Source of the DNA: Elysia chlorotica
Lineage: Eukaryota; Mollusca; Gastropoda; Plakobranchidae
Reading direction: 5' to 3'
NCBI GenBank assembly: GCA_003991915.1
Contig: RQTK01000230.1
Span: 191,595-255,594 of the forward strand
Length of the DNA: 64,000 nt
Made by a program: the position numbers and the translations under genes. Positions 1 to 10,503 of this stretch are shown here, piece by piece. How positions within the stretch are numbered: position 1 is the stretch's first letter; every line of letters starts with the position of its first letter. The notes beneath the pieces were generated by a model, which saw only the letters and a list, made by a program, of their open reading frames with translations, searched no databases and had not been told where the DNA came from.

Positions 1-29
1 GAAACCATTCTTGGTGTGCCCATCATGCT
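1..29 (-). CDS. WDTC1: Probable partial exon 9 of WDTC1
   Basis: On the minus strand a pyrimidine-rich tract ending in TTAAG precedes sequence reading SMMGTPRMV in phase 0, which is the phase left by the exon ending at 433. This linker between the WD40 and TPR regions is poorly conserved in the family, so support is only the splice acceptor and the phase. Confidence 0.4.
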
Positions 30-3000
30 CTTAAGAAAAAAAACATACAAAATAGAATCCAGGCATATCATGAAAAAATTGCCCTGCGTAGGAGATAAGT
101 ACAGCTTCATAAAAATGTAAGTAAATTACAAAAGAATTGAGTGAAAAAAATTTCAAATAATCCTACTACTAAAGTACATACATCTAGTCAATCCGCTACC
201 CAAAAGCTACGCACCTAAAAAGGGTGAGGAAATAAATAGATCAACTTATAGTACAATGCGTTACAGCGATTATAGTAGATACAGTTATATAAGATGTACA
301 ATCACTATTGATAAAAAAAAAAGTAAGTATAACATATATTGAAAAATTTCAATTGACAAAAGTAGAAATTTTGTAAATGCAGTTAGAATTTCAAACATCC
401 GTATTGATGTATTTATTTTTCCTACCTTTTACAGAGGAGCTGGAATCCAAGAATGAGAGATCAAAACGTTGGAGGGCTAACTTGTTGTTAACATCATAAA
501 GGTAGATTTGTTCCCCACCAAGGTTTACTAACAACTCTGTTCCATCAGGTCCAAATGTTACGTAAGTTGAGGCAAGGGTACGGTACCGCTTTTTGTAATC
601 CATTTGCTTTCGAGGCAAATGACCTGATTAAAAGAATAAAACAACAGATTACTGAGTAATGATTAAAGAAAAAAAAAGCATGCCTAAAGCAGTGATCGTA
701 ATGCAGAAAGGTTGGAAAGGAGGAAATTTTATCAGTGCCCATTACCCCCTTATTTCTAACCAAATTTCAAGCTCTCACAATATACAAGGTTTGTTTGTTG
801 GTTTTTGTGTTTTATTATTTTTTATGGTACCTCCGATGCCAAACAGGTAAAAAAAACAACAATTTCACGTCCCTGAATTTTAAAAACATTTATTAGAAAA
901 ATTGAGAAAGCGGATGCACTAGAACAATGCAAACATCCAAGGGGAGAGGCTTTAAATTAAAGCAGCCTATTTTGGACAAACTGACAGTCGCATGAGTAAC
1001 TGACGCTTATCTATGCATGTATTCCCATTATTGCATTGTTTTAACAGACACGGATCAAATCAGTTGATACTGTAGACTTATTATCAATAGCGCTCAAAGG
1101 TAACAATTCAGTGATTTGCGGTGGATACAGTTAGACATCTTCTTGCACATGGGTCTGATCGGGTGATACTATATTATGGATATCATTCAAAGAAAGCCTC
1201 CGCGATTCGCATTATGTTCCAGTAACATATTTATTTTGTTAAAAGGTTCAATCTTATGACATAGTGTTTTCATTCCGTACAGCTCAAAGGCAAAATTCTG
1301 CAATATGCGGACTTTGAAGGAAAGGAGGAATAAGAGGGAAAGCTCGGAAAAAGTAGCGGTCTGATCAAAATCACAGATTTCCGAGGATCTGTGAAAGATT
1401 ATGGTCGCTGCTCAAGAAGAAAGACACTTTAAAAAAAACACTACTTTCTGAGCATATAATGCTTATTTGAACATCACTATTATTTTTTTTTTAACATAGC
1501 TATTAGTGAGTGTACACACCAGTATGTTTTCCGCGTGTATTTTCGATGTGTATATTTCATTTTCTGTTCACACCACTCTGCGCAGCCAATTTGCATGTGT
1601 ATATCAGAGTCAAAAATACACAAGCGTCCAGAGCATTCAGACCATGTGTATTTTTCACTCTGTTTTCGGCATGCACCAAACCAGAGTGTTCACACCAGTC
1701 TGTTTCGCATGTGTATGTTTGACTCTGATATACACATGCAATCAAGGGGTCACTGCGCATGCGTGAACCCTAGTGACCCGTGGTCTTCAAAACAAACACA
1801 TAAATGGCGACTGCAGAAGCCTTTATATAATGTCTGGAGGAACGACCAATTTTATATGATATAAAAAATCCAGGCTATTAAAAAAATTCTGTTTGCTCTT
1901 TTTCCGTTTTGCTGGGAGAGATTGTAAGAGCAGAAAACAATTGCATCTTCCTCTTCACTGGTACTCCATTGTTCTTCTTCGCTAGCAGACGTAGATCTAG
2001 GTTTCTGGTCTTCATTGTATGCCGCCATTTCGATCGATGCCGTCAAAAAAACAAGATCACGTGACAGTCGATGCGCATCGCATCAAAATATACACTCGGA
2101 AAATACACAACGTCTGAACACTCTTAAAAAACAGAGTGCAAACTACACATGCGTTTGCTTGTGTATATTTGACTCTGCGAAAAGTACACGCCGTCTGAAC
2201 AGAAATAATTCCAAGGACATACGCATGGAAAAAATCCTTCGTCTGTACAGTCCCTTACTGTCAACAAACTACGACCAGGCACCAACTCTCACTGACACAG
2301 ATGACATATATTAGACTGTAATGATACCACCTTTTCTTTGAAGTTTTTAACTTACCAGCTATGTAATATTGAGCACAGCCAGGGGGCAAGGTATACGTCT
2401 CTCCCTCTATAGTTTCAAGGTGTGGAGTTTCCCATGATGGAGATCTAAGAGTGATATGCAAACATGTAAAGGTTGCAGTGGAATATATTATTAATTACGA
2501 AAAAAAATAACAAAAACCAAAAAAACTCTTTAGAGAAGAAAAAGAAAATTAATTACTTTAAGATGAAAGAAAAAACACATTCATCCAAACAAAGGAACAA
2601 TCTTTACTGAGAAAATTGAGCCTACTTTCAATTCTTTTTTTTGTATTATTCTCAGAACAAAGTGATGTATAAATAGAACGGTCACTCAATTTTGAATAGT
2701 GGATAGCCTAACTTGCAAGAAATGAACATTTTCAAAGTTTATGACTGGTAAAGGGAGCTGGGTAAGTAGATAAGTGCAGCTTGGTTGGGTCTAAATGTGA
2801 GTGTGTGTGTGTGTGTGCAAACAATCAGTGTGTCTTGCAAAATCAAGGTAGCTTAGAGAAAAGATGACATGTTTGATTGCATGTTAAATAATGAGAATGA
2901 AAATTGAAATATAAGTAGATGAAAAATCATGAAGCTCTATGTAAATGCTATTTATAAAAAAAATATTCATTCTTAGCATCAGCTATGCCTGCAATGATGA

Positions 3001-6000
3001 CAACAGCAGGCTCACCTTGTATGAGGAATACGCATCCTGCTGCAGCTCAACATGCGTCTGTCAAACACTCGGACGTATGGGTCATTTGCCCCTACAGCCA
3101 ACATCTCAGGCCGGACAGGATTGATGGCCAAACATTTCGCCTCCGCATAATGACTCATTCCCATATGAACATTCAAATTAATGAGGATATTGTTTGGAGC
3201 TGTGGTGGTGGTACTGGTACAACGAAGGTCAAATTGCCTAGAGAAAAAAAATAGTCATACCCTTAAAGACGGTCATTGGCTATCATGTATAAACAAATAT
3301 CAATAAACAAAATTTATCATGACATGTGCATTTATATATATTAATCTAAAATGTGAGGTGTTGACTTTCTAAACAATTTTTCTTCAATGTAAAGCATTAT
3401 TTAAGCCAGCTTTATAATTAAATAACCTCAGGAGAATCTTGCGAATATCCTGGCCGAAAACCATTTCCAACCAACACCTACTCGCCCGGTGCAACCAGCT
3501 ATGCATGGATACCATCATCATGCAAAGGCGATGGAGATGGCTAGGACATGTCATGCGAAAGGAACAGGGCAACATCACCCGTACAGCCCTTCACTGGACA
3601 CCGGAGGGGAGAAGAAAGAGGGGGCGGCCTAAAAACACCTGGAGGCGCACGGTGGAGAGCGAGCTGAAGACCATGAAGCACACGTGGAGTTCGGTGCAAA
3701 GGCTGGCCCAGAACAGACAGGAGTGGAGATCCTTTGTTGCTGCCCTACATGCCATGAGGCATAACGGGCATGAGTGAGTGAGTGAGTATAATTAAATAGA
3801 TTAAGCATAAGAGACCCTGAGAAAATATTTGAGGTAATGGCCCACAAAATGATATTAAAGCAATCTTACATGATTGTGCCATCTTCAGCAGCACTCCAAA
3901 ATATATAGGGTACATTTGGAGCAGTAGCAATTCGCTTCACTCTCCCAAGATGATAGTTAAAGATGTGAGTTGTCTCTCCCTGGTTTACATCATGCACACT
4001 GATGCGGTGGTCAGCAGCACCCGTCACAAGCAGTGAGTCATTTGAGTGAGGCAAGAACTGTACATAAAAAAATTAAATGGGTAAATTTAAAGGCTTATAA
4101 TACTAAAAAATATCAAAACAGCTTTGCATATAAATACAAGATATCAATCCCCAATACTTTAAAACACTGATTGATCACATAATTCAAGCTTCAATATGCA
4201 GATGGATATTAGATCTAGTGAATGCTATGGTTTACGCCCAAGATAATAGTAGTTTTTGTTTGTTTTTAGTACGCCTCACTCAGTCCCAACAATGAAAAAT
4301 CAGTCTACACTGAGCTACCAAAGGATGAAGGGCAAGTGCAATATTTCAATTTATTTTGTGAATCAATTCCATGAATAAGCCTTGCCCCATGAGTGCCAGT
4401 ATATCTTCATTGACAAGAAGGGTGCACAAAATTGTCGGTAAAAACTAATAACCTCAGAACCAGATAAACTGAAACTGACTCTGACCTAGGCTCTGTTTAA
4501 ATGATCTAGAGGAAACTGGAAAAAGTAGTCATGTAGATATAAGCCTTAGGCAAAACCACTGTATGGGTTAGTTGGTTTGGTTCTCTGTTTTTTTTTTTTA
4601 TTGCAAGTACTTTGATTGCCTAGACCCCTACTCCTCCCTCTGCACAAATGGTGGTATATCCATTCAGCCTTTACTTTTCCAAACAATTGTAGGAGATGAG
4701 AGTTCAATCTTCGAGTAAAAATTTCTGTTAGACCCATGAACAGAAATATGGATATCTATTGACCATTCAACGTTTACTGAATTCCGTATATTAAAAAAAA
4801 AAATTCTCATGCCTGAAATTTACATTTTCAATTAGTGAATAGTACAGAAAACTCACCTTGACAGAAAATATATTTCCTTGGTGACCAGTTCTGATGCGAG
4901 AGATAGTTTTGTGTTTCAAAGGGTCCCATAACATCACATGTAAATCATCAGAGCCACTTGCCAACAGGCTGGATAAAGAGAGGAAATATAAACATAAACA
5001 GAGATGGTGTTTCTTGGCAATATGTATTTTAAATCCTTATCTGAGAATCTGATCATAATAATTCCAAATTAAGGCACCATACTCATAATGTTGAGTCAAA
5101 TTGCAGTCACATAACCCACAAGCAAGACACTTCTATCTACCCACATAATATGAGGTCCTTTTGTGCATGTGCATTTGGGGAAGCGGTGGGGGGATGGGTT
5201 AAGCTAATCTGAGGTTGATGTCTTAAGTTAGGTGTAACTTGCAAGAAAATTATGAATCTGCCTGCTTCACACTCCTTTCATTTGTAATTTGAAGTACTTC
5301 ATTGGTAAGGTTTGGTTGTTATTTTTGGGATCTCTTTAAAAGAATGGTGAATCTTATGTGACAAAAATAAGAAGTTAAAAGTTAAGAAGGCATTTATTGG
5401 TCCAAAACATTTCCTTGAAAAAATAATTTTTACAAGAATAACAAGAAAGTTCATGAAATCTTGTCAGAGGGTAAAAAAGTACTCCCCACATTAACCAACT
5501 GTCAAATGTGGGAATATAAATCTAGTTGCATAACACTTTCAGCTAAAAAAGGAAGAGCTTGAACACAGATAAAATTCACTTATAAGGTGAAAGCAAGCCC
5601 ATTTGTTCTTAATTTTGACCTTTGATCAGCATGTGCATCATCTGAGGTTTTAAAGTGAAAGTTGTGAAATTCCAATGACCATGCAATACAATTTACCTAG
5701 CATTGTACCATTTTTATTTATATCTTTCTGATGCCAGATGAGTCCTCCACAAGAGAGCAGGTTATGCTATGTCTAGTACAGGTGCTTTCCATCCCCTATA
5801 AAGGCTTGTAAAGCTAAGTACTGATACTTTACTTTTACTGTACTTTTCCGACCCAGCAGTCACTTGAGCTTGCACTCTTCGACTTGATGATATGATGAAG
5901 AATGTATATGCCCCTTCCAGTTGGTTTTTTCCGCAGTATAATGTGTTTTCCAAAGTAGGATTAGGCGGAAGAAGTTTTGTGCGGAGGTCTTGGGACAGTT

Positions 6001-6788
6001 GAAAAAGATATGTTCGACTGTTTTATATGTTTGGGGGCAGAGGGAGCAGAACGGTTCTTTCTGAGGTTGTAAACGATTGATGTAGTAGTTGAGTGGAATA
6101 TGCTGGGTTCTCAGCCGATATATTGTCACCTGTTATTGCAGTTTTCAACAGCTTGCAGACAGATTTAGCATCAGAGAAAACAACGACATCAGTGAACTAA
6201 TCTTCCAGGTTTGATAGGTAGTGGAGTGAGGCTTCTATTGCTACAGATTCCGCCTTGAAATTTCCCCACAGGCATTTGATTGGTCTTCACTGGTGGCATC
6301 TGGTAATTGTATGCTTGAACCATAACCAGCATTTAATGTACCTTTAAAGGCTAAACCGTCTGTGTATATTAGAAATGAGTTTTCTGGATATTGATCAATA
6401 GTTCTTTGTGCAACACTCATGAGATTTATCAAGTCAGAATCTTTTTTGTTGATGTTCTCTGTCAGTTGTGCCTTTATCTCAGGTGTTACTTGTCTTGCAT
6501 GTGGTGGAAGGTCATGATCAAAAAGTGAGATAGGTTCTCTATTTTCTGGTAGATGATGTTTATCTCTGAGTTTATCAGCTGTATCCAGAATGAAATTCCT
6601 TTGGAGTCTTGATGATTGGATTCCATCGTGTCACAAGTGCTTGGTTTGGATGGTGTTCTTGGCGCCTACAACGTCTGACGGATTCCATGACAGCTGTGTC
6701 TCTCAGTTTCAGTTGATCAACATTAGTGTGAATTTTTCACAGGCAGCGGTTGGTGTTGTTGTCAGTGCCCCAGATATGAACACCAGCG

Positions 6789-6821
<33 letters not shown>

Positions 6822-8205
6822 CTTCCAAATTAAAGATTTTAAAAGTATGTACACTACTATTTTGTGATATAAACTGAGGAATAACTTTGTACCTTCTCCT
6901 GATTGAAAGCAATATGAACCTTTATCAATATCAGTTTACATCTACATGTGAATAGAGCAAAAGTTTAACAACTTTCATAAACATTTATGCGATTGATTGT
7001 ACACAGCTGGAACACTAACCTTCCGCTGGCATTCCATTCCAGACAATTTACACAGCCCCCATGGCCCTATATTCAAATAAAAAAGGAACCACATCAAATA
7101 ACTGCATTGCTTATGAGATGCAAAAAGGACCAAATAAAAAAACAAAACGTTTATTTGAAAGGTTACAAACAGAGTACTCTCTTGAAATATATGGTGTATC
7201 AAATAAAAATTACTTTTAAGTAACGCTGGTGTAAATAAAAAAGAAATTTAATTCTTAACCCCTTGAAATGTGAATTAGCTAGATCTTTACTACCAACATA
7301 TTCATGAATGAAATGCACAAACAAATATCTGGAAGAAAAAAAACGCGAAAAAAAACTTGTATAATGCTGTTATCTACCTTCACTTGTCATAAAGAATTTC
7401 TATAACAAAATCAATGCTAAAATATGTTTGTAACAAAAATATTGTTTACAGACAAAGACCAACCTCTAACTCTTTCTCCAAACCCAGGCGTTTAACCAAA
7501 GCCTCTGTGACTTGTTCACTTCTTTGGAATTTCAAATGAACACCATTCTGTTTTGTTTCAATTATGAATAAAAGGACAAAACATTTTTCTTTAAAATAAA
7601 ATATAACACAATGCCTACACTAAGCTAATTAGAGGAAAGAGCAAATATCTCCTGTCCATTCTTTTCATGTATTGATCCATTATCTCTTTAAAAAGTAACA
7701 AATAGTCACTTTAGTTAGCATTCAAAGATTTTTTTATTTTTACATGAAATATATCCAAAGTCAAACTGTAGCAATCTCTTTCTTATTACGTCTTATCATG
7801 TATATTTTTTTGGTTTTTCCGTTTCGTACTTGAGTTTCTTTTGTAAAATAAAAGCGGAAGGAGAATCTAAAAAAGGACCAAATTATACAAATAAAACTTT
7901 GTTTATTCTTTATTGTAAGACGCTTTAAAACTAATTATTTAACTACAATAATTATGTTACAGTATAGCTGCACTGAACAGAACTCTAACATATGGAAGAA
8001 TGCAATAAATATATGTGCATCACTTTGAAACAGCAATGTGAAAGGCGCAATACAAATGCTTCCATTATTATTATTGTTATACCTTTTTAAGAGTTAGAGT
8101 CTAACACAATTTTTTTCATCATTATTGGTAGCAATGCTGCATAAAAACAATCTCAACACAACAAACCTTTATTTCCCTTTCAAACTTTCTCCTCAATGAG
8201 GCCAT
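1..8205 (-). CDS. WDTC1: WDTC1 (DCAF9) WD40/TPR protein, 5' part, cut by window edge
   Basis: Substrate receptor of CRL4-DDB1 ubiquitin ligase in the known family. Coding exons in transcription order: 8205-8167, 7547-7464, 7066-7020, 4968-4857, 4057-3870, 3237-3016, 2444-2356, 623-433, and a probable partial exon 29-1. Phases join without conflict and the first eight give 324 residues. The start reads MASLRRKFEREIK, then NGVHLKFQRSEQVTEALVKR, matching the family N-terminus. WD repeats follow: GHGGCVNCLEWNASGR; LLASGSDDLHVMLWDPLKHK; LLVTGAADHRISVHDVNQGE with RVKRIATAPNVPYIFWSAAE; then AKCLAINPVRPEMLAVGAND. The QFDLR and VFDRR ends resemble WDxR DDB1-docking motifs. The exon at 623-433 carries TYVTFGPDGTELLVNLGGEQ, diagnostic of WDTC1. 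The TPR region and the last WD repeats lie beyond the left edge. An upstream 5'UTR exon was not located. Identity is near certain; the exon at 29-1 is less sure. Confidence 0.93.
1500..2240. repeat. Cluster of inverted and direct GTGTATxTTTGACTCTG-type motifs
   Basis: This lies in the WDTC1 intron between the exons at 2444-2356 and 623-433. A 22-bp perfect inverted repeat pairs 1593-1614 with 1718-1739 (core GTGTATATCAGAGTCAAA). A 21-bp stretch at 1605-1625 matches the reverse complement of 2157-2177 at 20 of 21 positions. Variants of CATGTGTATTTTTCACTCTG and TTCACACCAGTCTG recur between. The centre (about 1770-2060) is richer in CpG than the surrounding introns and includes GCGCATGCGT and TCACGTGAC. 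The layout suits a DNA transposon with subterminal repeats, but no clean ends or target duplication were found. Confidence 0.5.
3413..3798 (+). mobile_element. 5'-truncated RTE-like LINE end with 12-bp target duplication
   Basis: The body at 3425-3786 encodes the C-terminal tail of a non-LTR retrotransposon polyprotein: RRWRWLGHVMRK, EGRRKRGRPKNTWRRTVESE, then a stop and a (GAGT)n tail. The GHVxR...GRRxRGRPxxTWRR pattern is the usual end of RTE-like and related reverse transcriptases. TATAATTAAATA occurs at 3413-3424 and again at 3787-3798, flanking the insert as a 12-bp target-site duplication. It sits antisense in a WDTC1 intron. Ends and duplication are seen directly; the clade name is inference. 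Confidence 0.85.
4058..4856. other. WDTC1 intron, no other feature seen
   Basis: About 800 bp between the WDTC1 exons at 4968-4857 and 4057-3870. AT-rich with short A runs; no conserved coding piece or repeat structure was recognised. Confidence 0.6.
5780..6700 (-). mobile_element. Decayed I/Jockey-like LINE: RNase H and zinc-knuckle remnant
   Basis: Two minus-strand pieces show the 3' end of a non-LTR retrotransposon with an RNase H domain. At 6432-6241 the reading includes SFLIYTDGLAFKGTLNAGYG, resembling the first catalytic block of RNase H (YTDGS...NAGxG) with Ser replaced by Leu. Downstream at 6129-5860 comes FCSLCPQTYKTVEHIFFNCP, the C-x2-C-x8-H-x4-C knuckle typical of the element's C-terminus. 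The frame is broken between them, so this is a dead copy. It lies in the same orientation as WDTC1, within an intron. Its ends were not located; a TA microsatellite follows at 6793-6822. Confidence 0.75.
6793..6822. repeat. (TA)n microsatellite
   Basis: About 14 uninterrupted TA units beside the RNase H LINE remnant, in a WDTC1 intron. Confidence 0.95.
8020..8082 (+). mobile_element. SINE/LINE 3' tail with ATT repeats
   Basis: A phrase reading GTGAAAGGCGCAATACAAAT followed by ATTATTATTATTG matches the common tail shape of L2/CR1-mobilised elements (GCGCTATATAAAT then ATT repeats). A second example lies near 47710-47790. Only the tail is recognisable. Confidence 0.45.
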
Positions 8206-8314
8206 AATGATCTTGTTTCTTTACAGCAGCTGGTAAATAAAGATTGGAATATTTAGGAAAACCATATACATGTAATTTATCTTTACTTTCAAGAACTAGA
8301 ATTAGGAAGTTAAT

Positions 8315-8530
8315 GGTTAGTGAGCTGAGGCAGGTGGTAGACCATTGGGCTCCCAATCAGCAGTTTGGAATCAATGACCAAGAACAATTTTTCGTCAGTT
8401 TTACCCCTCGCTGTTTTGGGCGGTGTCAGTACAATATGACGAGTAGAGATAGAGTCCTGGTATCTCTTCAATGTCTTATAAATAGATGGCAAACTTTAGT
8501 CTTGGGACCCGTCACATACATGGGGAATGT
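8315..8530 (+). mobile_element. Degenerate tRNA-derived SINE
   Basis: The segment starts with a tRNA-like head (GAGGCAGGTGGTAGACC). It then shows the family phrases GGCGGTGTCAGTACAATATG, GTCCTGGTATCTC and TTAGTCTTGGGACCCGTC that are also seen in the clearer copies near 35.4, 51.5, 54.4 and 63.9 kb. The B box is decayed and the 3' third is missing. Confidence 0.55.
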
Positions 8531-8940
8531 AGGAGATAAAAAAGAAAAGCATGCACAATTATAAATAGACTGATGAACTTTTACAATTTAGGGACAGATA
8601 TTCACTCGCTGAAGAGTGGATTGGACCTGAACAATATTGCAACCTTTTCATTATTTTGCTCTTGCATGCTTAATGAATGCAAATAACCTTCTTGATTGGT
8701 TTACATTTGTAAAGCTGTGCTCTTAACAAATGGTCGGGTTCTGAAGGCTCAGTGGTGTCTCCCTAGTCTCTCTCTGAATTCTTCAGGAAACCTCTAGGGG
8801 AATGTAAAACTGACCAATGAAATGTTACTTTTTGACAACTGATCACTACTTTAGTTAAAGAAAAATTAACCTTCGCACCCCCCAAATTGTAGGAATTTTT
8901 TCATGTGAATGCACACATTACCATGCCGGATCTTTACTTA

Positions 8941-9378
<438 letters not shown>

Positions 9379-9399
9379 GAAGGTTGAACTTAAATCTGT

Positions 9400-10503
9400 G
9401 GAGAGAAAGAGAGAGAGACCCACACTAGGTTTGTTAGTCCAGCTGAAAAACTTTCAAAGTTACATCTAGGACATGACTACATGTTTTTAAGGTTGTTTGA
9501 ATTCCAATATGGTAGGATCAAATTGTGGTTATGAGTGCAATACAAAGAAAAACCAATTTTCGAGAAAGAGATTAACGATAATCAAGAATTACAAGAAAGC
9601 GTTCAAAGCGAACAAACGAAGAGAAGTCACAAACAAAACAAACTTGAATGTCCCTTTTGTCGAGTGAAAACGTGAGAAAAAGAAACTTAAAAAGAAACTT
9701 AAAAAGAAAGTTCAAACAAAAACTATCGAACTGCACATGCTCAATTTACACTTGTTAGTTTTATGACAGTGTGGAATTTTTATTATAGCCCCCGCAGTCG
9801 AGGATTGACTGTGGTTGCTTTGACGGCTAACTGCAGATAAAGTGGAGGATTGCCGACAATTTGATGATACTCGAGTTTGGGCCATAATATTTAGCTGACT
9901 GGTAGAGATTGTCGTAAATCCGACAATTGTAGGCACACATGCAGGTCTGTAGTATCCTTTTCCCATTCATAAGGGTTTTTTTGGCAACCAAAGAACCAAA
10001 ACAACAACAAAACAGAGCTTTTAACTTAAGAGGAAAATTATTACATCTATAGCCTATTTGAGAGATATTCAGTCTCAGCTTTGGTGATGCTGGAGCCGAA
10101 CTTCCTCGTCTTCTGCCCTATATCTAGACCTGAAATCTTCAGATAAATCTTGATCTATCTCATACTATTATTCTTCACAAACATAGTTTTGCTATCACTG
10201 GATCAATTACTTGGCAGCAAAGATTCTGACTTTTTCACGGCTGGGTCTTCGGCTATGTTTATTGTTCTTAACTTCCGGTTCTTATTTATGGCAGTCGAAA
10301 CTGCAAGAAATACATTTTTCTTTTTCAACATTGCTGGTCTGAATTAAACCAGATAATTACAAATTATATTTAATAAACAGATGAGTAAAAATAAATACAT
10401 ATCTTGTTCAAAAGATATTTAATTAAAGAGATAATACATTATTTACCAATGTCGTAACAGTTGTGAATTCACTTTCGGTTTCGTTATTATGTTTACAAGA
10501 AAA
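9400..10503. promoter_or_regulatory. Divergent WDTC1/PAAF1 upstream region
   Basis: About 2.3 kb separates the WDTC1 start (8205) from the PAAF1 start (10504), and the two genes point away from each other. The part near 9700-10300 is plausibly the shared promoter and WDTC1 5'UTR. No TATA box, transcription start or 5'UTR exon could be identified, so this rests on gene layout. Confidence 0.35.

Noticed and set aside
2985..3254. Plus-strand 89-residue ORF
   Set aside because: Shadow antisense to the WDTC1 exon 3237-3016.
3439..3777. 112-residue basic ORF as a host gene
   Set aside because: It is the C-terminal tail of a LINE bracketed by a target-site duplication.
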